Assembly (NCBI GenBank): GCA_005883355.1
Contig: VAXG01000041.1
Location: 1-64,000, forward strand
From: Actinomycetota bacterium
GTDB taxonomy: Bacteria > Actinomycetota > Thermoleophilia > Gaiellales > Gaiellaceae
Length of the DNA stretch: 64,000 nt
Reading direction: 5' to 3'
A program made the position numbers and the translations under genes. Shown piece by piece: positions 48,577-57,308 of the stretch; position 1 is the stretch's first letter, and the number at the start of each line of letters is the position of its first letter. The notes under the pieces were generated by a model. That model made no database searches, was not told where the DNA came from, and saw only the letters and a program-made list of their open reading frames with translations.

Positions 48577-49737
48577 CTACACCGTCCGGACGGAATGGGT
48601 TCCGGCGGCGACCTTGGCGAACGCCGCCTCGAGATCCACCAGGAGATCCTCGGCGGACTCCAAGCCGACGGAGAGCCGGATGAGGTTCCGCGGCGCGGCG
48701 AACGGCCCCTCCGCAGTGGAGGCGTGCGTCATGCGCGCCGGCAACTCGATGAGACTCTCGACGCCGCCGAGCGATTCCGCGAGTTTGAAGATCTTCGTGC
48801 TTGCGACGAAAGCGGCGGCCTCCTCCTCCGACTCTGCCAGGAACGAGATCATCCCGCCAAAGTCGCGCATCTGCTTTGCAGCGATCGCGTGGCCTGGGTG
48901 TCGGGGCAGTCCGGGATACAGAACCTGCTCGACACGCGGATGGCGCTCGAGAAAGCCGGAGATCGCATGAGCGTTGTGGCAGTGCTGACGCATGCGTACG
49001 GCCAGCGTCTTGATCCCGCGCAGCACGAGCCAGCAGTCCAGCGGCCCGGGGACGGCCCCGAGCGACTTCTGCAGGAAGAGCAGCCGCTCCGCGATCGTGG
49101 GATCGTTCGTCGCAGCGAAGCCACCGACGACGTCCGAGTGTCCACCGAGGTACTTGGTCGTCGAATGTACGACGATATCCGCGCCTAGCTCGAGCGGCCG
49201 CTGTAGATAGGGCGTTGCAAAGGTGTTGTCGACCACGAGGATCGCGCCTGCGGCATGCGCAGCTTCTGCCGCCTTCTCGATGTCGACGATGTTCAACATC
49301 GGATTCGAGGGCGTCTCGATCCAAACGATCCGCGTGCGCTCGTCGAGATGGGAGCCGAGTTCGTCGAACTCGGCCGCGGGCAGATAGTCGAAGACGTATC
49401 CCTTCGGCTCGTAGACCTGCGTGGTCATCCTGTAGACGCCGCCGTAGACGTCCGCAATCAGCACCATGCGGTCGCCCGGATTGAGCAGGTGCATGATCGT
49501 CGTGACGGCGCCGAGTCCCGACGCGAAGGCGACTCCATGCTCGGCCGACTCGAGCGAGGCGAGGCACTGCTGCAGCGCAGTGCGAGTTGGATTCGCGACT
49601 CGGGAGTAGTCGTAGCCCTTGTGCTCGCCGACCGCGTCCTGCACGTACGTCGACGTCAGGTAGATCGGCGTGGTGAGCGCGCCCGTCGTCGGATCCGGCT
49701 CCTGGCCTTCGTGGATGGCTCGAGTCTCGAAGTCCAT
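48577..49737 (-). CDS. Cystathionine gamma-synthase/lyase-family PLP enzyme
   Basis: 386 aa of the Cys/Met metabolism family. The N-terminal TRAIHEGQEPDPTTGA and YDYSRVANPTRTALQ are diagnostic, and the PLP Lys195 is in HSTTKYLGGHSD; length is normal. It could make cystathionine from O-acyl-homoserine or split it to cysteine. With the cystathionine beta-synthase gene 3 kb away, the lyase role (reverse transsulfuration) is attractive. TAGAAT is 9 nt before the ATG. Confidence 0.92.
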   Translation of the reverse strand: MDFETRAIHEGQEPDPTTGALTTPIYLTSTYVQDAVGEHKGYDYSRVANPTRTALQQCLASLESAEHGVAFASGLGAVTTIMHLLNPGDRMVLIADVYGGVYRMTTQVYEPKGYVFDYLPAAEFDELGSHLDERTRIVWIETPSNPMLNIVDIEKAAEAAHAAGAILVVDNTFATPYLQRPLELGADIVVHSTTKYLGGHSDVVGGFAATNDPTIAERLLFLQKSLGAVPGPLDCWLVLRGIKTLAVRMRQHCHNAHAISGFLERHPRVEQVLYPGLPRHPGHAIAAKQMRDFGGMISFLAESEEEAAAFVASTKIFKLAESLGGVESLIELPARMTHASTAEGPFAAPRNLIRLSVGLESAEDLLVDLEAAFAKVAAGTHSVRTV

Positions 49738-49767
49738 CGGCCCCCGATTCTACGGATGGGGCCCGGG

Positions 49768-50433
49768 CTAGGCAGCCACGGATAGTGCGCGTTTCGCGGC
49801 TCGCTCTTCCTGCCGTGCCGTGATGCGGAGAATCACGACGATGGCGAGGACCGCGGCGGCGATGTCGATCGCATCGCCGATGAGGTAGGCGGCCGTCGAG
49901 TGCCGCAAGCCGTCGGCGGTGTCGTTGTGGAACGCCATGCGGGCCCCGATCTGGCTGATGAAGTTGGAGACGATCCAGCAGGCCCACCACAAGGCCAGCA
50001 CGCCCCACAAGGGAGTGCTCTTCGACGGAGCCTGGTCCGGGCGATCGGGATCGCTCGCCCGCCAGATCTCGTTCGCGATCTGCTTCGGCCGCCAGAGGCT
50101 CAGGATCGGCACGAACCAGGCCCAGCCTGCCCACTTTTCGGTGAAGTCGCGCGTGCCACCGAGTGCGTCGACGTTGCGGTATGCCTGCAGGAACCAGCGG
50201 ATGAAGAAGAACGCTCCGAAGATGAGGGCGAGGATCTGCAGCAAGGCGATCGCCGACTGCCGGTTGTCGGACGTGGTGGCTTCCGCGAGCGTGTAGCTCC
50301 CTCCGTTGACGATCCGGCCGAGAAGGTCGTAGCGGGCCCAGTCGGCCCAGACGGCGACGACGTCGAGGACTGCGACCGCAACGAGCGCGATGATCGCCCC
50401 CGTTGCCCGCTGGCTCAGCGGCCGGAACTCCAC
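49768..50433 (-). CDS. DUF4328 membrane protein
   Basis: 221 aa from the GTG at 50433, with four or five hydrophobic helices. The mid-protein WAGWAWFVPILSLWRPKQIA and NEIWRASDP are the DUF4328 hallmark. Function unknown. The start lies 7 nt after the stop of the glycosylase-like gene upstream, so they are probably co-transcribed. Confidence 0.85.
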   Translation of the reverse strand: MEFRPLSQRATGAIIALVAVAVLDVVAVWADWARYDLLGRIVNGGSYTLAEATTSDNRQSAIALLQILALIFGAFFFIRWFLQAYRNVDALGGTRDFTEKWAGWAWFVPILSLWRPKQIANEIWRASDPDRPDQAPSKSTPLWGVLALWWACWIVSNFISQIGARMAFHNDTADGLRHSTAAYLIGDAIDIAAAVLAIVVILRITARQEERAAKRALSVAA

Positions 50434-50440
50434 GCTCGTC

Positions 50441-51463
50441 TTATAGCGCCGCCTTCGGCTGTCCGATCCGCTTCGCTCCGACGAACGCCGCAAGGTCGTT
50501 CAGAGGCTTCTGCACGGAAACCGGCCTGGCGTCGTCCTGCCACCAGATGCCGTTGACCTGCAGCACGCCCGTCTTGCGGTCGAGCGCCGGTTCGATTCGT
50601 CCGATCAGGCGGTCGCCGCGAAGGATGGGGAGGACGTAGTAGCCGTACTCGCGCTTGGCTTTGGGAACGTACATCTCCAGTCGGTAGCGAAAGTTCCACA
50701 ACGCCTCCGCACGGTCGCGGTCATGGATGAGTCGGTCGAAGGGCGAGAGAAACGTCACCCGCCTCGGCACCGGCCCATCCTCGGCGTCGGGATGCGCACG
50801 CCAGCCCCCGTTCTCGAGCCTCACGCCGAGTGCACGAAAGCGCTTCTCTTCGAGAAGCCGTTCGGCTTCGAGCCAAGGCACGCTCTCGACCTCCGGATAC
50901 CACCGCTCAGCCAGGTCCCACAGCCGCTGGCTGCCTCGGCGTCCGACGATCGCGACGACGCCGCGGCGCTCGAGCAGCTCGAGCATGAGGGTCACCTTGC
51001 GGCTTCCCCACCAGGCGTGCGCGTCTCGGGACACCATTAGATCGGCCTCGATCTCGCGCGAGAGCAACGGTCCGCGCTCCTCGAGCTCGCGCAACAGGTG
51101 ACGTTTGAAGCGCGCGTTCGTGCGCAGGAACTCAGCTCCTCGCTGCTCGAACTTGTACTTGCCCCGCCGGCGGCGCATGCGCGCGCGGATGAGCGGGAAG
51201 TCCTCGATCGGCCAGATGAATGCGCCCCACTCAAAGAGCTTGCGCTCTTCCCAGAGCAATCGGTCGAGCTCGGCCGAGTCGTAGGCTCCGAGGCGGCTCC
51301 ACAGGACGAGCCGTTGCGGGGGTGCCACCGCCGAGATCGGGTCGATCTGGAGGAAGCCGAGCCGGCGGACTGTCTCGAGCAGGCCGTCGGCGCTGCCGTC
51401 GAGTACCTGAGCTCGGACGGCGATCCGGCGCGCCTGTGCGAGGCTGACTGCGGTGGATTTCAA
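50441..51463 (-). CDS. YcaQ/AlkX-like winged-helix DNA glycosylase
   Basis: 340 aa of the HTH_42 (winged-helix crosslink-repair glycosylase) family. Typical blocks are RRLGFLQIDPISAVAPPQRL near residue 34, then LWEERKLFEWGAFIWP, LLSREIEADL and the C-terminal FLSPFDRLIHDRDRAEALW. Relatives excise bulky or crosslinked bases. The start is a TTG at 51463, overlapping the divergent methyltransferase start by 11 nt. Confidence 0.85.
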   Translation of the reverse strand: MKSTAVSLAQARRIAVRAQVLDGSADGLLETVRRLGFLQIDPISAVAPPQRLVLWSRLGAYDSAELDRLLWEERKLFEWGAFIWPIEDFPLIRARMRRRRGKYKFEQRGAEFLRTNARFKRHLLRELEERGPLLSREIEADLMVSRDAHAWWGSRKVTLMLELLERRGVVAIVGRRGSQRLWDLAERWYPEVESVPWLEAERLLEEKRFRALGVRLENGGWRAHPDAEDGPVPRRVTFLSPFDRLIHDRDRAEALWNFRYRLEMYVPKAKREYGYYVLPILRGDRLIGRIEPALDRKTGVLQVNGIWWQDDARPVSVQKPLNDLAAFVGAKRIGQPKAAL

Positions 51464-52094
51464 GGACTTCGCACTTTCACAGTTGCCCGAGCCGCCACGT
51501 CGCGTGCTCGAGGTTGGCTGCGGCCACGAAGGAGGTGTAGCTCCCGCCCTGGCGGCTGCGGGCCACCAAGTCCTGGCGATCGACCCGAACGCTCCCGCAG
51601 GTCCCCTCTACAGAAGGGTGACGATCGAGAAGTTCGAGGATCCGGGGTCCTTCGACGCGGTCGTGGCCGGCCTCGCCCTGCATCACATCAGCCCGTTGGC
51701 GTCTGTGCTCGACAAGCTGGTGGCGCTTGCGCCGCAGCTCATCCTCGACGAGTTCGCCTGGAACCACATGGACGAGCCCACGATCGACTGGTACGAGTCT
51801 CAGCACAAGGTGCTCGTGGCGGCCGGACACGAGCCTAAGGGCCCCTCCGCTCTGTCGGAGTGGCGCGCACGCCATTCCGGCCTCCACTCCTACGAGACGC
51901 TCCGCACAGAGATCGATGCGCGCTACGACGTGCGGCACTTCGAGTGGCGTCCGTACTTCTATCGCTGGCTCGAGGGGCCGGCGACCGAGTCGCTCGAGGC
52001 CGGTCTCATCGCCGCCGGTGCGATCCGTCCGATTGGGTTCCGCTACGCGGGCGTGAGGAGAGAAACAGAACGCTCACCGGCAGAGTCCCTGTAA
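51453..52094 (+). CDS. Class I SAM-dependent methyltransferase
   Basis: 213 aa. Motif I is RVLEVGCGHEGGVAPALAAAG (split: VLEVGCG at about 18-24), then VLAIDPNAPAG and FDAVVAGLALHHI (motif IV region, about 67-79). This is the small-molecule methyltransferase fold; the substrate is unknown. The start is a GTG. It is the only plus-strand gene between the glycosylase-like and glutaredoxin genes, and its 3' end overlaps the glutaredoxin gene by 52 nt. Confidence 0.85.
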   Translation: MDFKDFALSQLPEPPRRVLEVGCGHEGGVAPALAAAGHQVLAIDPNAPAGPLYRRVTIEKFEDPGSFDAVVAGLALHHISPLASVLDKLVALAPQLILDEFAWNHMDEPTIDWYESQHKVLVAAGHEPKGPSALSEWRARHSGLHSYETLRTEIDARYDVRHFEWRPYFYRWLEGPATESLEAGLIAAGAIRPIGFRYAGVRRETERSPAESL

Positions 52095-52414
52095 TCGGGG
52101 CCGAGCCTCTCTTCGAGAACGCGCGTCAGTTCGCCACTGGCAGCGAGCTCCTCGGTGATGTCGGCACCGCCGATCAACTCGCCCTTGACGAAGATCTGTG
52201 GGATCGTCGGCCAGCCCGAGATCTCGGACAGCTCCTGTCGAATCGCCGGATCCGCGAGGACATCGATGCCTGTGACCGGAGCGCCCGCTTCGCGGAGGGC
52301 TCGCAACGCCCGGTCGGAGTTGCCACACATGATGAGCTGCGGCGTCCCCTTCATGAAGACGGCGACGGGCTCGTTCTGGATCACGTCCTGGATTCGCTGG
52401 CGTAGCTCGCTCAT
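52043..52414 (-). CDS. Grx4-type monothiol glutaredoxin
   Basis: 123 aa. VAVFMKGTPQLIMCGNSDRA (about residues 18-37), then WPTIPQIFVKGELIGGADI are the Grx4 landmarks that bind glutathione or an equivalent thiol and a [2Fe-2S] cluster. The active site is CGNS rather than the usual CGFS. It probably carries or inserts Fe-S clusters together with BolA. The start overlaps the bolA stop by ATGA. The C-terminal ~15 residues are antisense to the methyltransferase end. Confidence 0.92.
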   Translation of the reverse strand: MSELRQRIQDVIQNEPVAVFMKGTPQLIMCGNSDRALRALREAGAPVTGIDVLADPAIRQELSEISGWPTIPQIFVKGELIGGADITEELAASGELTRVLEERLGPDYRDSAGERSVSLLTPA

Positions 52415-52653
52415 TCGCTCCCTTTCGTCTTGATTCGCAGTTCGTGAATGGTGCCGTCTCGCAGCGGCTCGGCGAGCGCCTCGTTCACGAGGCGGTGCTG
52501 GTCGAGCAGAGACAGGCCCGCGAAGCGCGGGCTCGAGACCGTCACCTGAAAATGGTCGCCGCCACCGGTGCGGTCCTCGACGCGCAGCTCCGTCGCGTCC
52601 GGGAACGCGTGCTCGAGCAGAGACTGGAGCGGCTGAGTGGACACGCCTTCCAT
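52411..52653 (-). CDS. BolA-family protein
   Basis: 80 aa from the ATG at 52653. Class II KH-like BolA fold: LLEHAFPDATELRVEDRTGG, then HFQVTVSSPRFAGLSLLDQH (invariant HF.v.v.S..F.g) and the C-terminal IHELRIKTKG. Partner of the monothiol glutaredoxin immediately downstream (4-nt overlap); such pairs bind a shared [2Fe-2S] cluster. Its ribosome site (GGGAGG) lies in one arm of a long inverted repeat. Confidence 0.92.
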   Translation of the reverse strand: MEGVSTQPLQSLLEHAFPDATELRVEDRTGGGDHFQVTVSSPRFAGLSLLDQHRLVNEALAEPLRDGTIHELRIKTKGSE

Positions 52654-52823
52654 GCTAGTGCCCTCCCAGCAATACATGTCGGCTTCTGGCCCGCGATCAC
52701 GCGGCGCCAGAGTCCACCCTCGTCCTTACCAAGGCTTGTCCAGCCTTGGCTGCGGCCGAGTGCGGCCCCTGGCTTGGTGCTCGCGACCCAGAAGCTCGAC
52801 GGCATTACTGGAAGGGCACTAGC
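52654..52823. repeat. Long imperfect inverted repeat between CBS and bolA
   Basis: 170 nt. Terminal arms of 20 nt (52654-52673 and 52804-52823) match at 18 positions, and pairing continues inward (GTCG-GCTTCTGG...CGCGA on both sides) for about 50 nt per arm. The centre has a perfect 8-bp hairpin CCAAGGCT/AGCCTTGG (52729-52749). One end contains the CBS stop codon and the other abuts the bolA ATG and includes its SD. MITE-like or a regulatory RNA fold. Confidence 0.7.
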
Positions 52824-54216
52824 CACGCTGGTGTGCCAGGTAGTCGAGGAGGTCGGAGCGCGTCAGGACCCCGATCGGCTTCCCTTTGCTGGCGATGACG
52901 AGGGCGTTCGTGCGGCCGGTCAGGGTTGCGAACACCTCGTCGAGCGTGACGTCGCTCTCGACTGCGGCAAGTGGCGGCTGCATCGCGGTCGCCACGTCTT
53001 CGTGGAGCGCGTCGGGATTCTTGAAGACGCGGTCGAGGAGATCGCGATCCTGGAGCGATCCGATCACGTCGGCAAGCGATTGAACATCTCCGTCTCGCAC
53101 GACTGGAAGCTGCGAGATGGAGTACTGCTGCATGATGTCGATGGCCTCTCCGACCTTCTGGTGCGCGGCAATCGTGATCAGCGCCGGCACCGCGATCTCC
53201 TCGAGGCGCTTCGAACGCAGCAGCTCCGAGACCGTGGGAGCCGGCGCGCGGCGCTCGACGAAGCCGTGCTCCAGCATCCAGTTGTCGTCGTAGAACTTCG
53301 ACATGTACGACCGCCCCGAGTCGGGGATCATCGTCAGGATCTTTGCGCCGGGCCCGAAGCGCTTCGCGATCTCGAGTGCTGCCCAGACCGTCGTTCCGCC
53401 GGAGCCGCCGACGAGGAGCCCTTCCTCGCGCGCGAGCCGGCGCGACGTCAGGAACGAGTCGCGGTCGGACACGCGCACCCATTCGTCGACGACCGACGGA
53501 TCCATGGTCTTCGGCCAGGTGTCCTTGCCGATCCCCTCGACGAGGTACGGATGGACGTCGCGCTCTTCTTGTGCCGTGTACACGGAACCTTCCGGGTCGG
53601 CGCCGACGATCAGAACGTCCGGCTGGTGCTCCTTGAAGTAGCGGCCGACGCCGGAGATCGTCCCGCCGGTGCCGACGGAGATGACGATGGCGTCGATCTC
53701 GCCGCCGGTCTGTTCGAAGATCTCCGGGCCCGTATGGAGGTAGTGGGCCTCCGGGTTCGACATGTTCGAGTACTGGTCCGGCTTGAAGCCGCCGGGAATC
53801 TCCTCGGCGAGGCGGTCGGAGACCGAGTAGTACGACTCCGGTGAGTCAGGGGGGACCGCGGTCGGGCAGATCACGACCTCGGCGCCGTAGGCCCGCAGCA
53901 TCGAGATCTTCTCCTGGCTCATCTTGTCCGGCATGACGAAGATGCAGCGGTACCCCTTCTTCGCCGCCGCGATCGCGAGACCGACGCCGGTGTTGCCGGA
54001 GGTCGGCTCGACGATCGTGCCGCCGGGTTTGAGCTTTCCTTCGGCCTCGGCCTTCTCGATCATGGCCAGGCCGATCCGGTCCTTCACCGATCCACCGGGG
54101 TTGAGGTACTCGAGCTTGGCGAGGATCTCCGGCTCGACGCCGCGGCCGACCAAGTCGAGGCGGACGATCGGCGTGTTGCCGACGAGCTCGAGGACGGTGG
54201 GGTAGTCGCGGGCCAT
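52819..54216 (-). CDS. cbs: Cystathionine beta-synthase with CBS domains
   Basis: 465 aa. The PLP domain (about residues 1-320) has Lys45 in NPGGSVKDRIG, the PTSGNTGVGL substrate loop and the SVGTGGTISGVG phosphate loop. Two CBS domains (about 340-465) follow. Makes cystathionine from serine and homocysteine, feeding the gamma-family enzyme at 48577-49737 in reverse transsulfuration. The haem domain of animal CBS is absent, as in bacteria. TACGCT lies 8 nt before the ATG. Confidence 0.93.
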   Translation of the reverse strand: MARDYPTVLELVGNTPIVRLDLVGRGVEPEILAKLEYLNPGGSVKDRIGLAMIEKAEAEGKLKPGGTIVEPTSGNTGVGLAIAAAKKGYRCIFVMPDKMSQEKISMLRAYGAEVVICPTAVPPDSPESYYSVSDRLAEEIPGGFKPDQYSNMSNPEAHYLHTGPEIFEQTGGEIDAIVISVGTGGTISGVGRYFKEHQPDVLIVGADPEGSVYTAQEERDVHPYLVEGIGKDTWPKTMDPSVVDEWVRVSDRDSFLTSRRLAREEGLLVGGSGGTTVWAALEIAKRFGPGAKILTMIPDSGRSYMSKFYDDNWMLEHGFVERRAPAPTVSELLRSKRLEEIAVPALITIAAHQKVGEAIDIMQQYSISQLPVVRDGDVQSLADVIGSLQDRDLLDRVFKNPDALHEDVATAMQPPLAAVESDVTLDEVFATLTGRTNALVIASKGKPIGVLTRSDLLDYLAHQRG

Positions 54217-54262
54217 CGGCGAGAAGCGTATTCCGCCGGCGGAGCCGCCGCGTCGGGCCCCG

Positions 54263-54328
54263 GAACGGCAAGGGTCTGACCCCAGCCCTTAGCGTCACGT
54301 CTCGAACGGCAAGGGTCTGACCCCAGCC
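54263..54328. repeat. Two REP-like units with GGGTCTGACCC palindrome
   Basis: Identical 25-nt units at 54263-54287 and 54304-54328, each containing the 11-nt palindrome GGGTC-T-GACCC, 41 bp apart in direct orientation between the CBS and purH genes. The core differs from the GTGCCTGGCAC palindromes at the transposase, so it belongs to another REP type; no transposase is near. Confidence 0.75.
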
Positions 54329-54340
54329 TCTTAGGCGTCG

Positions 54341-55876
54341 CTAGTGCCTGAAATGGCGGCGACCGGTCAGCACCATCGTGGCGCCGGCGGCACGCACCGC
54401 GTCGGTCACCTCCGCGTCTCGCTTCGACCCGCCCGGCTGGATGATCCCCGTGACGCCGGCTCCCAGCGCAGCCTGCGGGCCGTCGGCAAAGGGGAAGAAC
54501 GCATCGGAGGCGAGCACCGCACCGCGTACGTCATGACCGTGCTCCCGCGCCTTGTCGAGTGCGATCCTCACCGAATCGACGCGGCTCGTCTGGCCGCCGC
54601 CGATGCCGATCGTCGCGAGATCCTTCGCGAGGACAATCGCGTTCGAACCCACGTGCTTGCACACACGCCAGGCGAAGACGAGGTCCCCCCAGCAGGATTC
54701 GTCGGGCTCCCCGCAGGCGACCTCCATCGTCTCGCGGTCGTCGATGTCCCAGTCGCGATCCTGTACGAGCAGGCCGCCCAGGACTCGCTTGAAATCGCGC
54801 TCCCCTCGCGGGAACCCACGGCGCTCGCGATCGCGCAAGATCCGGATCGCCTCCTTCCGCTGCAGCGCCTCGAGAGCGCGCTCGTCGTAGTCAGGCGCGA
54901 ACAGCACGTCGATGAACCGCTCCGCGAGCGCTTCGCCGAGCTCGGCCGAGATCGGGCGGTTGACCGCACAGACCATCCCGAAGGCGGAGACCGGATCGGA
55001 CGCCAACGCGCGCTCGTACGCCTCCTCGATCCTGCCCGCGACGGCGACGCCGCACGGATTCGCATGCTTGATGATCGCGCACGCCGGCAGCGCGAACTCC
55101 CGGAGCAGCAGGCGCGCCGCGGAGAGGTCGAGCAGGTTGATCAGCGACAGCTCCTTCCCGTGCAGATGCTCGACACGGGACAGGAGATGGACGCGCGCAC
55201 CCTGCTCGGCGTAGTAGGCGCCGCGCTGATGCGGGTTCTCGCCGTAGCGGAGGGCGGTCACCTTCGTGAACGCGGTCACGAGGGTTTCCGGAAACGCCTC
55301 GACGTCGCCGAACCAGTGTGCGATCGCCGCCTCGTACGCCGCGGTCGTCGCAAAGGCCTCGGCCGCCAGAGCTCGTCGTGTCGCGAGCGTGAGGTCGCCT
55401 TTCTCCCTCAGTTCGGCGAGGACTGGCCCGTACCGCTCCGGCCGGCAGACCGGGGCGACGTGCGCAAAGTTCTTCGCGGCGCCACGCAGCATCGACGGTC
55501 CGCCGACGTCGATCATCTCGACCGCTTCCTCCTCGCGCACGCCATAGCGGCCGGCCACTTCGCTGAAGGGATAGAGGTTGACGCAGACGAGATCGAAGGG
55601 CCGGATGTCGTGGTCGTCGAGCGTGGTGACGTCGTCGGCGTGGTCGCGGCGGGCGAGGATCGCCGCGTGGATGTTGGGATGGAGCGTCTTGACCCGGCCG
55701 CCGAGCATCTCTGCGACACCCGTCAGCTCCTCGACCCGTTCGACGTCGAGCCCGACCTCGTTCTCCAGGAAGTCTGCGGTGCCGCCGCTGGCGACGAGCT
55801 CGAAGCCGACGTCGACCAGCCCGCGCGCGAACTCCTGCAGGCCGGTCTTGTCGTAGACGGAGATCAGCGCGCGCAA
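54341..55876 (-). CDS. purH: Bifunctional AICAR transformylase / IMP cyclohydrolase
   Basis: 511 aa. The N-terminal MGS-like cyclohydrolase domain (about 1-190) begins ALISVYDKTGLQEFARGL and includes GGRVKTLHPNIHAAILARR. The C-terminal transformylase domain contains RYGENPHQRGAYY and IIKHANPCGVAVA (Lys-His catalytic pair), ending TGRRHFRH. Performs the last two steps of IMP synthesis. The start codon is taken at 55876; it overlaps purN by 13 nt, the last gene of purM-purN-purH. Confidence 0.96.
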   Translation of the reverse strand: MRALISVYDKTGLQEFARGLVDVGFELVASGGTADFLENEVGLDVERVEELTGVAEMLGGRVKTLHPNIHAAILARRDHADDVTTLDDHDIRPFDLVCVNLYPFSEVAGRYGVREEEAVEMIDVGGPSMLRGAAKNFAHVAPVCRPERYGPVLAELREKGDLTLATRRALAAEAFATTAAYEAAIAHWFGDVEAFPETLVTAFTKVTALRYGENPHQRGAYYAEQGARVHLLSRVEHLHGKELSLINLLDLSAARLLLREFALPACAIIKHANPCGVAVAGRIEEAYERALASDPVSAFGMVCAVNRPISAELGEALAERFIDVLFAPDYDERALEALQRKEAIRILRDRERRGFPRGERDFKRVLGGLLVQDRDWDIDDRETMEVACGEPDESCWGDLVFAWRVCKHVGSNAIVLAKDLATIGIGGGQTSRVDSVRIALDKAREHGHDVRGAVLASDAFFPFADGPQAALGAGVTGIIQPGGSKRDAEVTDAVRAAGATMVLTGRRHFRH

Positions 55877-56397
55877 AGCTCGCTCACGACCTCGGGCAGG
55901 ATCCGGTGTTCGACGGCGTGGATGCGTTCTACCAGGGTCGCACGTGGTTCGACGGCGACCGCCTCTTGACGGATGACCGCGCCGGTGTCGAGGCCTTCGT
56001 CCACGTAGTGGACGGTTACACCGGTTACGTCGACGCCGGCCGCCAATGCGTCGGCGATTGCCTGCGCACCCGGGAACTGCGGCAGCAGCGACGGATGGAC
56101 GTTGACGATCCGATTCCGGAACGGGCCGAGAAGCGCCTGCGTGAGCAGGTGCATGTAACCGGCCAGCACGACGAAGTCGACGCCGCGGAGCTGGAGCCAG
56201 TCGGCCAGCTCGCGATCTCGCGCGGCGCGATCGGGGTAGCTGTCCAGATCGAAGACACGGTTCGGAATTCCCGCCTCCTCGGCGCGCGCGAGCGCGCCGG
56301 CCTCAGCCCGGTTCGACGCGACCGCCACGATCGGCAATCCCGCGTCGATCAAGGCCTGCAGATTCGTCCCCTCACCGGAGACGAGTACGCCGATCAC
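55864..56397 (-). CDS. purN: GAR transformylase (formyltetrahydrofolate-dependent)
   Basis: 177 aa from the GTG at 56397. IGVLVSGEGTNLQALIDAG at the N-terminus, VLAGYMHLL near 83, catalytic Asn/His in IVNVHPSLLPQFPGAQA (about 99-115) and Asp in YVDEGLDTGAVI. Slightly short of the usual ~200 aa but complete in motifs. GTGA overlap with purM places it in the operon. The upstream extension in the longer frame is antisense shadow. Confidence 0.95.
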   Translation of the reverse strand: MIGVLVSGEGTNLQALIDAGLPIVAVASNRAEAGALARAEEAGIPNRVFDLDSYPDRAARDRELADWLQLRGVDFVVLAGYMHLLTQALLGPFRNRIVNVHPSLLPQFPGAQAIADALAAGVDVTGVTVHYVDEGLDTGAVIRQEAVAVEPRATLVERIHAVEHRILPEVVSELCAR

Positions 56398-57308
56398 GCG
56401 AGCTCGCCGATCACGATCGCGTCGGCCGGAGCTTCCGGCACGACGGCGCACATGCCGATGCCGAGGTTGAAGACGCGACGAAGCTCGACTTCCTCGACGC
56501 CCTGGTCGGCGAGCCACCCGAAGACGCGGGGGCGCTCCCATCCGTCCCAGTCGATTCGAGCCTCGAGCCCGTCGGGCACTACGCGGGACAGGTTCCCGAT
56601 AAGACCGCCGCCGGTCACGTGGGCCAGACCACGAACGTCTGCGCGCTCTTGCAGTTGGCGGATCTCTTCAAGGTACAGCGTGTGCGGCGCGAGCAGCAGA
56701 TCCGCATCGAAGTCGCCGTCGCCGTCGCCGACGAGCGACCGGACGAGCGAGAAGCCGTTCGTGTGCAACCCACTCGAGCGAAAGCCGATGACCACGTCGC
56801 CCGCCTCGCACCGGGACCCGTCGATGACGCGATTGCGCTCCACGAGCCCGACGCACGTTCCGGCGAAGTCGAGCTCCGACTCCTGGTAGATGCCCGGCAA
56901 CTCAGCGGTCTCGCCGCCGATGAGCATGCAACCGGCCGCGCGGCAGACTGCCGCGGCTCCCTCGACGAGCTCGACGACCTGTGCCTCGTCGATGTGGTTC
57001 GCGGCAACGTAGTCGAGCAGGAACAGCGGGTCTGCTCCGGTGCAGAGGACGTCGTTGATGCAATGGGCCGCGAGATCCATGCCGGCCCAACGCAGACGGC
57101 CGGCGCGCCGTGCAAGCATCAGCTTCGAGCCGACGCTGTCCATCGATGCTGCGAGAAGCCGCCTCTCGTCGAGCGGATAGAGCCCGGCGAAGCCGCCGAA
57201 CGCCCGAGCGCCCGTGGACTCGGCTGCAGTCCTCAGGCGCTCGACGATCGACTCGGCCGTGGCGAGCGAGACGCCGGCCCCCTGATACGTCTTCGGCTTG
57301 CTCGTCAG
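56394..57308 (-). CDS. purM: Phosphoribosylformylglycinamidine cyclo-ligase (AIR synthetase)
   Basis: 304 aa from a CTG at 57308. KTYQGAGVSLATAESIVERL starts the fold; DSVGSKLMLA, HCINDVLCTGADPLFLLDY, IGGETAELPG and SSGLHTNGFSL are the conserved AIRS blocks. No ATG, GTG or TTG gives a sensible N-terminus: the next one upstream (57395) adds about 29 low-complexity residues and overlaps the neighbour gene. TAGACT lies 7 nt before the CTG, as at purL, suggesting a leaderless start. First gene of purM-purN-purH. Confidence 0.92.
   Translation of the reverse strand: MTSKPKTYQGAGVSLATAESIVERLRTAAESTGARAFGGFAGLYPLDERRLLAASMDSVGSKLMLARRAGRLRWAGMDLAAHCINDVLCTGADPLFLLDYVAANHIDEAQVVELVEGAAAVCRAAGCMLIGGETAELPGIYQESELDFAGTCVGLVERNRVIDGSRCEAGDVVIGFRSSGLHTNGFSLVRSLVGDGDGDFDADLLLAPHTLYLEEIRQLQERADVRGLAHVTGGGLIGNLSRVVPDGLEARIDWDGWERPRVFGWLADQGVEEVELRRVFNLGIGMCAVVPEAPADAIVIGELA

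Noticed and set aside
54344-55969. 541-codon open frame on the plus strand opposite purH
   Set aside because: It is antisense to purH, whose motifs are unambiguous. The translation is low-complexity Arg/Asp-rich sequence typical of mirror frames in GC-rich DNA.
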